The notes: generated from the sequence alone by a model not told the origin. Positions 16,066-25,180 are shown, numbered from the stretch's first letter. The stretch: DNA of 64,000 bases from Herpetosiphon geysericola (GCF_001306135.1 NZ_LGKP01000015.1:270334-334333); one strand, 5' to 3'. Translations and numbers: made by a program.

Positions 16066-16461
16066 ATGGCGTTTGAATATCCAATTGAAGTGCGTTTTCG
16101 CGATTTGGATGGGCTTGGGCATGTCAATAATGCTGTCTATTTGACCTATTTTGAAACCCTGCGTTTACAGTTTGCAATTGAATTATTGGGCGCGGTAGAG
16201 TTGGCCGATGTGCCGTTTATTTTGGGCGAGGCAACGGTGCGCTACCTTAAGCCAGTCTTCTTTGGCAACCAATTACAGGGCAGGGTGGAAGTTTCGCGAA
16301 TTGGCACCAAAAGCTTTACGCTGCTGTATACCCTCAAGCGCGGCAACGAAATTGTGACCCAAGGCTCGACCGAATTGATTTGGTTTGATTTCAAAACCCA
16401 GCGTTCGGTGCCAATTCCCGATTCGTTTCGCCAGCAGGTTGCCAACTATCAAGGCGCTTAA
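16066..16461 (+). CDS. 4-hydroxybenzoyl-CoA thioesterase-like (hotdog) protein
   Basis: 131 residues. The hotdog signature is VRFRDLDGLGHVNNAVYLTYFE, with the catalytic aspartate in DLDGLGHVNN. The start ATG at 16066 has TTGGAGG 6 bases upstream; in-frame codons before it lack a ribosome-binding site. Such enzymes hydrolyse acyl-CoA or acyl-ACP esters; the acyl chain cannot be predicted. It is transcribed divergently from the DUF1992 gene and followed by the M48 protease after 90 bases. Confidence 0.9.
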   Translation: MAFEYPIEVRFRDLDGLGHVNNAVYLTYFETLRLQFAIELLGAVELADVPFILGEATVRYLKPVFFGNQLQGRVEVSRIGTKSFTLLYTLKRGNEIVTQGSTELIWFDFKTQRSVPIPDSFRQQVANYQGA

Positions 16462-16551
16462 ATCTCGGTCGTATGTCCGATTGTGGTTCGTTGCATCTGC
16501 GCTAGACTAGCCCTAACCCCAACATCGATTTTTGATTGATGAGAGAGTTTT

Positions 16552-17802
16552 ATGCAGCAACAAGCATGTCCCCAGTGCCATCGTCAGCTTGCGCTCAACG
16601 CCGCCTATTTGCCATGGTGTGAATGTGGCTGGAATATCAAGCCTCATTCACTGCCCGAAAGCTATGGCATGTTCGAAAAAATCTATACCAATGTAAGCAA
16701 GCGCTTGGGTAGGCAAATGCTGCATCAAATGCGCTCACTGAATGATTTACAGCCCCGCTGGACGATCAATAAAATACTTGTTGGGCTGATGGCCTGTGTT
16801 ATTCATGGGTTTACCCTGCTAATTCTTGGTTTAGGCTTGCTGCTGCTGATCGATGGCTGGCCGAATCCGTTTGCGCTGGTTTTTGGGGTTGTATTGTTGG
16901 GCATGGTCTGGATTTTGCGGCCAACATGGGGCACGTTTGCAGGCGATGAATTGATTTTAACTCCGAAAGAAGCGCCAAACTTATTTGCATTGCTTAATCA
17001 GATGACGACTAGGCTTGGGGCCAAGCCGATTGAAGTAGTGGTGATTAACGAGGACTTTAATGCGTTCTTTGGGCGTTTGGGTTGGCGGCGCACTCACGTT
17101 CTAGGCTTAGGTTTGCCCTTATGGTTGGCCTTGAGTAACCAAGAACGGATTGCCGTGATTGCCCATGAAATTGGCCATAGTATCAACAATGATAGCAATC
17201 GATCATTGTTAATTTCTTCAGCGATTAACGCCTTAGCTACTTGGATTACAACAATCTATCCACCGCGCTTAGTGGTGCCTGAGTTGGGCTTGAAGGGCTT
17301 TTTGATCGCCCCATTTAATCTTTTGCTGCGCGGTTTTTGTCTGATTCTGCTGGGGTGGCTGAAGCTGATGGTGCTTTTGGCAGGCCGTGAGCGTCAGCGA
17401 GCCGAATATTTGGCCGATTATAAAGCCGCCGAATTGGCTGGCAGCAGCGCAGCGATTGGCCTTTTGGATCGGCTGCATTTGGATGATTCATGTCATTTGG
17501 CGATTCAACGGGCTGTGCTTAGCCCAGCCAAACCGCATATTTTGCAGAGTATGGCTGAGCATGTGGCGACAATTCCTACCCATGAACGTGAGCGCTTGCG
17601 CCGAGTAGCGCGCTTGGAAGGTTCATTGCTTGATGCTTCGCATCCGCCAACCGCGCATCGAATTGAATTTCTGAGTACGATTGCGCCACGCCAAGCTTTG
17701 ATTCAGGCTGAGCCAAATGCTATGGCCTCGATTACCCGTGAATTATTGGGCTATGAAGCCCAAGTTATGCAGCGTTTACGCAGCCAATGGATTAAGCAAT
17801 AG
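16552..17802 (+). CDS. M48-family membrane metalloprotease with N-terminal zinc ribbon
   Basis: 416 residues. An N-terminal zinc ribbon (CPQC at 6-9, CEC at 23-25) precedes two hydrophobic segments (about 75-120). The catalytic motif VIAHEIGHSINN has H205, E206 and H209, with the third zinc ligand E in RAEYLADYKAAELAG. A further hydrophobic hairpin lies at about 250-280. This is the HtpX/Ste24-like plan, with the active site facing the cytosol. The zinc ribbon is an unusual addition, also seen on the kinase at 3728. The substrate is unknown; a membrane quality-control role is likely by family. Confidence 0.9.
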   Translation: MQQQACPQCHRQLALNAAYLPWCECGWNIKPHSLPESYGMFEKIYTNVSKRLGRQMLHQMRSLNDLQPRWTINKILVGLMACVIHGFTLLILGLGLLLLIDGWPNPFALVFGVVLLGMVWILRPTWGTFAGDELILTPKEAPNLFALLNQMTTRLGAKPIEVVVINEDFNAFFGRLGWRRTHVLGLGLPLWLALSNQERIAVIAHEIGHSINNDSNRSLLISSAINALATWITTIYPPRLVVPELGLKGFLIAPFNLLLRGFCLILLGWLKLMVLLAGRERQRAEYLADYKAAELAGSSAAIGLLDRLHLDDSCHLAIQRAVLSPAKPHILQSMAEHVATIPTHERERLRRVARLEGSLLDASHPPTAHRIEFLSTIAPRQALIQAEPNAMASITRELLGYEAQVMQRLRSQWIKQ

Positions 17803-17875
17803 CTGAATTGCTTGAATTGCTGCGGATATGCTACGATGGGCCTGAACTGGTTTAGGTGACAAGGATTGGCCAATC

Positions 17876-19828
17876 GTGCAGCGTAGAATTATTCAAATCA
17901 GCAGCTTTCTGGCTATTTTAGGCCTTTGTTTAGCAATAACCTTGGTTTGGGTGCTGCAACGCAGCCCGGCCCAAATTACGATTGGCGGCAAAACCGATTC
18001 GCCATGGTTGGTTGAAGGTTTTCAAACCAAAGAACGTTCAGAATTGGGCGCCTATCGCTGGACCAACGGCCAGGCCATTATTGGTTCGCCAGCCACGCAT
18101 ACCAGCTATCTGCTTGGTTTGACGCTTGTTTCGCCAGTAACCACAACTCTTGTGCAGCTGAATGCTGCTGGCCATGAAGTGTTGAATCTGCCGATTAGCA
18201 ATGCGCCGCGCTATTATCAAATTTTCTGGCAACCAGATGCGTCGTTGAATTGGCTGCGTTGGGCGAGCGATCAGCAACTGAGCCTCAGTAGCGAGTTGCA
18301 AGTGCTTGAAGGCAGCGATCAACGCGAATTAGGTGTGGTTGTGCAAAATCTTAGTTGGGCGCCAGCTGGCCGTCTATCGCTGTTGCCATTTGCTTGGATT
18401 ACGGCCTTGGTAGTGAGTTTAACAGCTTTGATCAGGCCGCAACAGCGCAAAGCATGGCTGTGGTTGGCCGCGACAGCGCTTGGGGCGAGCTTAATACTGG
18501 GCGGTTTGACCTGGTTGGCCAATGATCAGGCGGTGTGGTGGCCAATTCGCTTTGCGCCAAGTTTGTTGATTTTGCCGTTGGCGGCGTTGGCATTGTTGCG
18601 TTGGCCTTGGCAAGGTTGGCAGCAAGCGCTGCCAGTGCTAAGTTTAATTGGCATTGCCGCAATCGTCATGCTGCTTTCGCGTAGGTGGTGGCTGGTGCAA
18701 GGGCCTGATTTTGGCTGGCACTCGAATCATGGTAGCTCAGCAGCCTCAGTTTTTCGGGCGCATCCCTTTTATCCGCTTGGCTTTCCGCTGATTTTGTGGC
18801 TTGGCCTGCTCTGGGATGGCGATCAGTTAGCGATTGGTCAGACGGCTGGTTTTATCAGCATCATTTTAACCTTGCTCCTCACGGCGCTAATTGCTTACCG
18901 TATTTTGGCCTTACGTGGCGCACTGTTGGCCTTGGTATTGGCCTTGGCGACCCCGTTATTGCTGGCGTTTGGCGTGGTTGCAAGCAGCGATAGTGTGCAA
19001 TTGCCAGCCTATTTGGCAGCCTTGCTGGTGTTGCTCTGGCAGCCAGCGCTAAGCAAACGCCGGGTTGCGCTCGCTGGTTTGCTCTTGGGCGTAGCCTACT
19101 TATTCCGTTTTCAATCGATTGTGATGATGGTGTTGGTGTTGCCTTGGTTGTGGCTGCAAGCATTGCCTGTGCCGGAGCGTTGGCCGCAGCGTTTGGGTCG
19201 TTTCTTTGGCCCAATTCTGCTGGTGATGGGATTTGTGCTTGGCTCTGCGCCGCAGTGGGTGCTTGATATTCGTGATACAGGACGACCCTTCTTCTCGCAA
19301 CAATATGAAAATATTTGGCAGGCCGCCTACAATCGGGTTGATCCGGTGGTGGCTGCTGATAGCCCAGATGCGATTGCAACGACCGCCAGCGAAACCGGGC
19401 TGTATGATATTGTGGCCTTTGATCCTTATGGCTTGTTTGGCCATTGGCAAGCGAATTTAAGCCAATTTTTCAGCTTCACCTTGCACACGATTTTTATCTG
19501 GCCTTTTGGCTTATTGATGCTCTTGGGCTTGGGCTTGGCGCTGCTAAAACGCGCTGATGCCCGCTTGAGCTTATTGGCATGGCTGAGCTTGTGCTACATT
19601 CTCATTATTGCCCTGACCTGGAACAAAGATCGCTTTTATTTGCCGATTGTGCCGTTGTTGTTGGTATTGGGCGCTTATTGGCTGGAGTGGTTGCGTGGGC
19701 AGGCATGGCGCTGGCCGCGTGGCAGTCGTTGGTTGGCTGAGGCAGCCCAAGCTGTCTGTTTGGCATGGGCCTTGAGCCACCTCAGTGCAATCGATCCAAT
19801 TTTACGGGTTTATGGCAGCTTAAAGTAA
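17876..19828 (+). CDS. Large polytopic membrane protein, possible GT-C glycosyltransferase
   Basis: 650 residues starting at GTG. One membrane helix (about 9-29) precedes an extracytoplasmic domain (about 30-165), then about eleven more helices. The pattern, together with a loop GPDFGWHSNHGSSAASVF after the early helices and conserved PLGFPLILWLG, resembles GT39/PMT-like polyprenyl-phosphate-sugar transferases, but the usual DE/ED motif after helix one is absent. The call is therefore tentative. The last nine bases overlap the convergent GIDE-like gene. Confidence 0.6.
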   Translation: MQRRIIQISSFLAILGLCLAITLVWVLQRSPAQITIGGKTDSPWLVEGFQTKERSELGAYRWTNGQAIIGSPATHTSYLLGLTLVSPVTTTLVQLNAAGHEVLNLPISNAPRYYQIFWQPDASLNWLRWASDQQLSLSSELQVLEGSDQRELGVVVQNLSWAPAGRLSLLPFAWITALVVSLTALIRPQQRKAWLWLAATALGASLILGGLTWLANDQAVWWPIRFAPSLLILPLAALALLRWPWQGWQQALPVLSLIGIAAIVMLLSRRWWLVQGPDFGWHSNHGSSAASVFRAHPFYPLGFPLILWLGLLWDGDQLAIGQTAGFISIILTLLLTALIAYRILALRGALLALVLALATPLLLAFGVVASSDSVQLPAYLAALLVLLWQPALSKRRVALAGLLLGVAYLFRFQSIVMMVLVLPWLWLQALPVPERWPQRLGRFFGPILLVMGFVLGSAPQWVLDIRDTGRPFFSQQYENIWQAAYNRVDPVVAADSPDAIATTASETGLYDIVAFDPYGLFGHWQANLSQFFSFTLHTIFIWPFGLLMLLGLGLALLKRADARLSLLAWLSLCYILIIALTWNKDRFYLPIVPLLLVLGAYWLEWLRGQAWRWPRGSRWLAEAAQAVCLAWALSHLSAIDPILRVYGSLK

Positions 19829-20611
19829 ACCCATTACGGTGAAAATGATGCCAGCGATGGCTGTGCCAGCAGCACCATAATACAAGTTGCGTGACCATCC
19901 GGCGGCGCTTTTGGCCAGCTCGCGTTCAGTTTGGCGGCTGATAATCATGCGTTTAAGCTTCTTATCGCGATAAGCGATCGTTGGTTCACCCTCGTCATCA
20001 ACTACACAGCCAAGGATATACGCTCGTCCATCATCGGTAAACAGCTCTTCTTGCGCACGATAGCCGGTCGTGCGGCGAGCGCCTTTGTTTGAGGCTGGGG
20101 CAGCGAATTCAAAATCGCCAAATTGCAGAATCGAAGCTTTATCAGGCGAAGGCAGCAAAATATTTTGACCTGCTACATACTCAATTTCAGCATCAGTTGG
20201 ATCAACCCAGGCCTTGCCAAAATTATCGTTGATCCAGAAATAGGCGCATTCTTCCTCGGTTTTAATCGTTTCGCTGCCCGTTTGGGTACGGGTGCGTTTA
20301 CGGCCTTCGCTATCAGTATCGTGGACAACCTCACTATATTCGCGGGTTAATGAAAAGCGATAGGCAATACAGGTTTTGCCAGAAATCGGGGCGACTAATG
20401 GATTATCGCAACTGACGGTTCCTTCGATTTCGCAGGGTTCGGCAAGTGCTTCAGCCCCGAGCGTTTCAACAACCTTTTTGTGCAGGTCATGCAGCATTGT
20501 GGTGGTGTAAGTGTCGGTGGCATTCAGATCGGCCAGTTTGTTGGATTGACTGCGAGCGAAGAAGAAGCAGATGACAGCAGCGATCAGCAAGATGATCCCA
20601 AAGAACACCAT
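19820..20611 (-). CDS. GIDE-domain (E3 ubiquitin ligase-like) membrane protein
   Basis: 263 residues from the ATG at 20611, which has GGGAGGA 9 bases upstream; a longer frame to 20677 lacks one. An N-terminal helix (about 2-18) and a C-terminal helix (about 240-262) enclose a beta-rich domain with CEIEGTVSCDNPLVAPISGK, matching the GIDE domain known from mitochondrial MUL1/MAPL. Bacterial members have no RING finger and none is present here, so ubiquitin ligase annotations should not be taken literally. It probably sits in the membrane with its domain on one side. Function unknown. Confidence 0.75.
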   Translation of the reverse strand: MVFFGIILLIAAVICFFFARSQSNKLADLNATDTYTTTMLHDLHKKVVETLGAEALAEPCEIEGTVSCDNPLVAPISGKTCIAYRFSLTREYSEVVHDTDSEGRKRTRTQTGSETIKTEEECAYFWINDNFGKAWVDPTDAEIEYVAGQNILLPSPDKASILQFGDFEFAAPASNKGARRTTGYRAQEELFTDDGRAYILGCVVDDEGEPTIAYRDKKLKRMIISRQTERELAKSAAGWSRNLYYGAAGTAIAGIIFTVMGLL

Positions 20612-20970
20612 ATCAGCGATCCTCCCAAAGGCTAGTAAGCTAAATATAAAGGTCATGCATCGGCTATGCAATGACACTCAATTCTTACTTTCAACACCTT
20701 TGGGGGGATTTAACGGCTCAAGCTTGATTCAGTAGTGAGTGTGCCATCAGCTACCACAGTGATTGCGAGATAATGCACGCCGCTGGTTTCAAGCTATGCC
20801 CAAAATTGATCCTGTGTTCCCAAGGCTGTTGCGTGAACATTGGGCGCAACAAAATCGCGTTCGGCAAAGTCGCTGGGTTGGGTTAAATGTGAGGTGAAAA
20901 ATAGCGTATAGCTCAACGCACTTTCAATTGCGCGGCTATACGCTATAAATTGGGTAGAATAGTTGGAGCT
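20612..20970. other. Intergenic region with a degraded minus-strand reading frame
   Basis: Besides the terminator at 20890-20946, the minus strand of about 20718-20894 reads as plausible protein (SHLTQPSDFAERDF, then an in-frame TAG, then VHYLAITVVADGTL and a stop). No start codon with a ribosome-binding site is seen. It may be a remnant of a lost gene, or chance. The remainder shows nothing recognisable. Confidence 0.35.
20890..20946 (-). terminator. Terminator of the M23 peptidase gene
   Basis: On the minus strand ATAGCGTATAGC (20935-20946) and GCTATACGCTAT (20901-20912) form a perfect 12-bp stem around a 22-base loop, followed directly by TTTTTC. It lies 25 bases after the peptidase stop codon. 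Confidence 0.75.
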
Positions 20971-22101
20971 TTAGTTAATTTGCACGGTTTGCAGGGTTGT
21001 CCATTCGCTGAAATTATGGGCATTATCTTCGCTACGAATGCGGAAATAATACAAGCCCGGTTCGCGTAGGCCAACATCAACTTGTTGCTCGGCGACAAAC
21101 CACTCGCCCGTGCCTTGCGGATCGGTGCCGAAATAGATTTGGTAGCCGCGCAGGCCCGAATCTGCATCGCTAGCAGCTTGCCAATTGAGCACCAAACTGC
21201 TTTGGCTGCCGTTGAGCGTCAGACTCTCGGTGACCGTGGTCGTTGGCAGGCTGGGCGCGGTTGGATCAAACCAAATTTCGCGCTGGAAGCTTGCAGTATT
21301 GCCAGCAGCATCCCAAGCCGTAACATTGGCGATATGTTGACCTGCGATCAGATCAAGGTAGCCTGTTTCGGCGGCAAATTGGGGTTTGTCGCTGGCTGCT
21401 GGGGCATCCCAGTTTTGGCTAAAGCCTTGGATGCTTTGATTATCGCTCAAGTGCCAATCGAGCCGCCCGCTATTAACCCATGTGCGTTCGGCTGGGCCAG
21501 ACCACTCTAAGGTTGGAGCGATCGTATCGGCCTCGCCATTGGCGGTTAATAAACTCCCAGCATATTGATTACAGCCACCGTTATCCGGGAAGTTATAGCC
21601 TTCAGCAAAGGCCAAAGCGACCGGTTGGCGATTGTAGGCATATGGGCCATCGCCACGGAATACGGTAAAGTGTAAATGGGGAACTGTGGGTGAGGGATTC
21701 GTAGCACCTGCATTACCAATATACTGACCGCGTTTGACCGAAGTACCAGTTGGTGCTTCGATCCACGATGACAAGTGGGAGTACATCGTGTAGTAGCCAT
21801 CGCCGTGTGAGAGAATCAGCGAGCCAGAGCGGCCTGTCCAGAAAAAGATTGTGCCATCTGCTGCTGCATAGATGGGTGCTCCGTAGGTATCGCCTTCGGT
21901 ATTGACCAAATCGAACGAGAGCCGCCCCCAACTATCGTGTGTTCCGCAGTTATAGCCTTGAATAACTTCCCATGTTTGACCAGGTGGGGTTGGTAGATAG
22001 AACGTTGGCTTGCCTTCGGCCTGTGCCGATTGGGCGAACCCCAGTAACACCGCGACCCCGATAAACCCAAACAACACCGAGCGCAGTGTCCGCTTCACCA
22101 T
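20971..22101 (-). CDS. Secreted M23-family peptidase (LytM-like)
   Basis: 376 residues from MVKRTLRSVLFGF, chosen for the GGAGG site before 22101 and because it begins a clean signal peptide ending ...AQSAQA. The M23 domain (about 35-165) has the first zinc-ligand region GTHDSWGRLSFDLV, AADGTIFFWTGRSG, GYYTMYSHLSS and the HLHF motif, so it looks catalytic. Two Ig/FN3-like domains follow (TIAPTLEWSGPAERTW and PSLPTTTVTESLTL onwards). It likely cleaves peptidoglycan cross-bridges or prey cell walls outside the cell. It is divergent from the nucleotidase gene. Confidence 0.88.
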   Translation of the reverse strand: MVKRTLRSVLFGFIGVAVLLGFAQSAQAEGKPTFYLPTPPGQTWEVIQGYNCGTHDSWGRLSFDLVNTEGDTYGAPIYAAADGTIFFWTGRSGSLILSHGDGYYTMYSHLSSWIEAPTGTSVKRGQYIGNAGATNPSPTVPHLHFTVFRGDGPYAYNRQPVALAFAEGYNFPDNGGCNQYAGSLLTANGEADTIAPTLEWSGPAERTWVNSGRLDWHLSDNQSIQGFSQNWDAPAASDKPQFAAETGYLDLIAGQHIANVTAWDAAGNTASFQREIWFDPTAPSLPTTTVTESLTLNGSQSSLVLNWQAASDADSGLRGYQIYFGTDPQGTGEWFVAEQQVDVGLREPGLYYFRIRSEDNAHNFSEWTTLQTVQIN

Positions 22102-22480
22102 GGAACCTCCAGAAAACAGGCTCAACATGGAGCCACCATCGAGACAAGGATGCAATACACAATGCATGGTGTATCGGCGAGGGAGAATACCAAGGCTTGC
22201 AGATCTCGTCAACATAATTCGGGGCCAGAAAGATTAAAAAATAGCTACGATTTGGCCTAGTTGATGGCCATTTTTTCTCATAATTGATTTTGAAACCGCT
22301 CCTAGAGCGTATGCTGCTTCTCATCAAATATTTAGCTTTTATTAGCCAAGATAACCCAAATTTAACCCCTAATTAAAGTTTTCTAACAGTTGCTCTGCTA
22401 TTAAGATCGAGTACAATAGACTGAGTCAGATCAGCCAAAACGCTCATTGAGATCATTGTCGCTCCACGAAAGGGGGAACG
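22102..22480. other. Divergent upstream region of the M23 and nucleotidase genes
   Basis: About 380 bases, AT-rich in the middle. A candidate + promoter is TTGCTC (22390-22395), a 16-base spacer and TACAAT near 22412. Just before the nucleotidase, CATTGTCGCTCC and GGGGGAACGATG (imperfectly paired) form one hairpin, and GATGACA/TGTCATC (22480-22486 and 22502-22508) a second. No known riboswitch class is recognised. Confidence 0.4.
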
Positions 22481-22585
22481 ATGACAAAGGTGCCAAACCT
22501 CTGTCATCCCATGGCCTATGACGAAACGAAAACTACTTGTCCTTGTTGCTCTCTGCGCCATCTTGAGTGCGCTTGTTCCGCTTAG
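22481..22585 (+). CDS. Possible 34-codon leader ORF overlapping the nucleotidase start
   Basis: An ATG at 22481 has AGGGGGA at ideal spacing and opens a 34-codon, Cys-rich frame beginning MTKVPNLCHPMAYDETKT. It overlaps the nucleotidase start (22518) in the +1 frame and ends at 22585. The nucleotidase ATG itself has no Shine-Dalgarno. It may be a coupling or regulatory leader; expression is unproven. Confidence 0.35.
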   Translation: MTKVPNLCHPMAYDETKTTCPCCSLRHLECACSA

Positions 22586-25103
22586 CTCAACCTTGACCAG
22601 TGCCGCGCCGGTTGCTATCGTCGACATTCAACTCTTGAATGTTTCCGATTGGCACGGGCAACTCGACCCAAGTGGTACGCCAGCGGCTGGGGGCGCTTCC
22701 ACGATTGCAACCTATTGGAATGCTGATCGCACTGCGAACCCCAACACCATTACCTTAACTGCTGGTGATGATTTTGGGGCTACGCCGCCACTTTCGGGGA
22801 TGTTTGACGAAGTGCCAGCAGTCTTGGCCCAACGCATGATGGGTATTCAGGTGAATACCTTTGGCAACCACAACTTCGACCGCGGCGTTGGCCACTTGCA
22901 ACAGATGATCGAATTGGCTGGCTCGCCAACCGCCCCATTAACGCCTGGCTCAAGCTACAACAATGGGATTCCCTTCCAGTATGTAGCTGCCAACTTGATC
23001 AACACCACTGGCGTGTTGACGGGCGTAGCACCCTATAAAATTTTCGAATTCCAAGGCGTGCAAGTGGCGGTGATTGGCTTGGTAAACGAAGAAGCTCCAA
23101 GCTTGGTCAAGCCAGGCAACTTTGGGCCAATTCAAATTACCGATTCGGTAGATGCAGCGATGAATGCCAAGGCCCAAGCCGAAGCAGCAGGCGCTGATGT
23201 ATTTGTGGTCATCACCCACAAAGGGATTACCGCGCCAAATCAAGGGCCATTGATCGATTTTGCTAACGGCGTGACTGGCTTTGACTTGATCTTAGGCGAT
23301 CACACCGACTTAAACTTCCAAAATACGATCAACGGCGCCTTGGTTACCGAAAATAAGAGCAAAGGTTTGCAGTATCTGAAGGTTAATTTGACCTACGATA
23401 CCACCACCGAAACGGTAACCAACAAGAGCGCTACCTTTGTAACGCCAACCGCGAATGTGCCCAAAGATGCGGCCATCGAAGCGATGTTGGTGCCTTACCG
23501 CGCTCAATTGGCCCAACAATTTGACACGCCAATTGGTTTGAGCCATGGTTTCTACACCCGTGGCAACAACGTCGAACGGGTAGCTGAAGTGCCGTTAGGC
23601 AATTTGGTGACCGATGCAATGCGCGAGAAATACGGCACGCAAATCGCCTTTACCAACGGCGGTGGCTTGCGCGATACCTTGCCATCATCGTATACCCCAA
23701 TGAACCGCAACTTGCGCCGCGCTAGCGTTGGCTACCCAGCTGGCCCAAGCTACGATTTGGTGTTGGGCGATATTTACGCAGTGCTGCCATTTGGCAATAC
23801 CGTCGTAACCCGCACCGTCACTGGTGGCCAATTGTGGCAAGTGATGGAATTTGGCTTGGGTGCTTTGCCTGGCGCAAATGGGCGCTTCCCCCAAGTTTCG
23901 GGCTTCAAAGTAACCTTTGATTCATCGAAAGCAATTGGTCAGCAAGTCCAATCGATCACGTTGAATGATGGCACGCAGGTGCTTTCAAACACAACCTCGA
24001 TCTATACCTTGGCAACCAACGACTTTACCAACGCTGGTGGCGACGGCTATACCATGTTGAACGATGGTAAAGGCACAACCTTGGCAGTTATGGCCGATGT
24101 GGTTTTGGAATACATTAATGCCCATCAGCCAATTATGCCAAGCATCGAAGATCGCTTGCTTGACGTAACCCAAATCGACGATATTCCAGATTCGGTTATT
24201 GTCGAAAATGGCACGACTGGGCCGATCAGTTTCCAAATTGTCGACCCACGCTTCGTCACCAACCCTAATACAACGACGGTCACATTGGCTGCAACCTCAT
24301 CGAACGTAACCTTGGTGCCAAATGCCAATATTTCGATTACTGGCACGGGCACGACGCGGAACATCACGGTTACGCCTGCTGCTGGCCGCTATGGCACGGC
24401 AACGATTCAGGTGCGGGTCACTGGCCAAGGCTCAGCTAGCGATACCTTTGTGGTTGTGGTCAACGACAAGCCAAACGCTACTGGCAACATAACCAGCGTA
24501 ACCACCGATGAAGATACCCCAGTCACGGTTCAGGTTGGGGCGATCGACAACGATACCGCTGCTAGCGATATTACGATTACAGCCGTTTCTGGCGACCAAG
24601 ATTTGGTTGCTGATGGCGATATTGTGGTGACTGCTGGCACTGATGCCTACACCCGTACCTTCACCATTGCTCCAGCCTTGAATACCTCGGGCAACACTAG
24701 CCTGACCTTCACGATTGGCGATGGCTTGAGCACGGTAACGCGCACGGTGCAATTGACGGTCAATGCGGTCAATGATGCTCCTGAGCTTTCAAGCTTCGTT
24801 GATGAAACGATTAACATCAATTCAACCCTTGGCCCAATTTTGTTTACCTTGGCCGATGTTGATGATAGCGTCAATAACCTGACAGTTAGCGCTGAATCAT
24901 CAAACACGGCTTTGGTACCAAATGCCAATATCACGCTTGAGGGCACTGGCGCTGAACGGACGTTGAGCTTGACTCCCGCCGCAGGCCAAACTGGCACAAC
25001 CACCATCACCGTAACGGTTGATGATGGCGAAGATAGCTTCGAGCAAACCTTCGTGGTGACCGTGGTCAACAATAAGCTGTATCTGCCAGTCGTCGGCAAA
25101 TAA
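22518..25103 (+). CDS. Secreted 5'-nucleotidase/UshA-like metallophosphatase with Ig-like repeats
   Basis: 861 residues with a signal peptide (1 to about 30). The metallophosphatase domain has NVSDWHGQ (D44, H46), AGDDFG (D84), GNHNFD (N117, H118), VVITHKG and DLILGDHTD. The usual last motif is G-G-H-x-H, so its final metal-ligand histidine appears replaced by aspartate. The 5'-nucleotidase C-terminal domain (about 330-530) follows, with GNLVTDAMREKYG and FTNGGGLRDTLP. Three beta-rich repeats (about 555-850) share LVPNANI, TGT and TPAAG blocks. The protein ends NKLYLPVVGK, a tail shared with other secreted proteins here. It likely salvages extracellular nucleotides. Confidence 0.9.
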   Translation: MTKRKLLVLVALCAILSALVPLSSTLTSAAPVAIVDIQLLNVSDWHGQLDPSGTPAAGGASTIATYWNADRTANPNTITLTAGDDFGATPPLSGMFDEVPAVLAQRMMGIQVNTFGNHNFDRGVGHLQQMIELAGSPTAPLTPGSSYNNGIPFQYVAANLINTTGVLTGVAPYKIFEFQGVQVAVIGLVNEEAPSLVKPGNFGPIQITDSVDAAMNAKAQAEAAGADVFVVITHKGITAPNQGPLIDFANGVTGFDLILGDHTDLNFQNTINGALVTENKSKGLQYLKVNLTYDTTTETVTNKSATFVTPTANVPKDAAIEAMLVPYRAQLAQQFDTPIGLSHGFYTRGNNVERVAEVPLGNLVTDAMREKYGTQIAFTNGGGLRDTLPSSYTPMNRNLRRASVGYPAGPSYDLVLGDIYAVLPFGNTVVTRTVTGGQLWQVMEFGLGALPGANGRFPQVSGFKVTFDSSKAIGQQVQSITLNDGTQVLSNTTSIYTLATNDFTNAGGDGYTMLNDGKGTTLAVMADVVLEYINAHQPIMPSIEDRLLDVTQIDDIPDSVIVENGTTGPISFQIVDPRFVTNPNTTTVTLAATSSNVTLVPNANISITGTGTTRNITVTPAAGRYGTATIQVRVTGQGSASDTFVVVVNDKPNATGNITSVTTDEDTPVTVQVGAIDNDTAASDITITAVSGDQDLVADGDIVVTAGTDAYTRTFTIAPALNTSGNTSLTFTIGDGLSTVTRTVQLTVNAVNDAPELSSFVDETININSTLGPILFTLADVDDSVNNLTVSAESSNTALVPNANITLEGTGAERTLSLTPAAGQTGTTTITVTVDDGEDSFEQTFVVTVVNNKLYLPVVGK

Positions 25104-25129
25104 AGCTTTTGGCAAAACGCGTTACAATA

Positions 25130-25162
25130 CCGCTGAGTGGTTAACACTCAGCGGTTTGTTTT
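25130..25162 (+). terminator. Rho-independent terminator of the nucleotidase gene
   Basis: CCGCTGAGTG and CACTCAGCGG form a perfect 10-bp stem with loop GTTAA, followed by TTTGTTTT. It begins 27 bases after the nucleotidase stop codon. Confidence 0.92.
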
Positions 25163-25180
25163 AATATAATGGCATACTCT

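Noticed and set aside
19820..20611. Eukaryote-like ubiquitin ligase
   Set aside because: Only the GIDE domain is similar; no RING finger is present, so ligase activity is not supported.
22441..22517. Riboswitch before the nucleotidase gene
   Set aside because: AAAGGGGGAAC and AGGTGCCAAACCT recall parts of cobalamin or c-di-AMP riboswitches, but the remaining conserved elements are missing and there is no room for them before the ATG.
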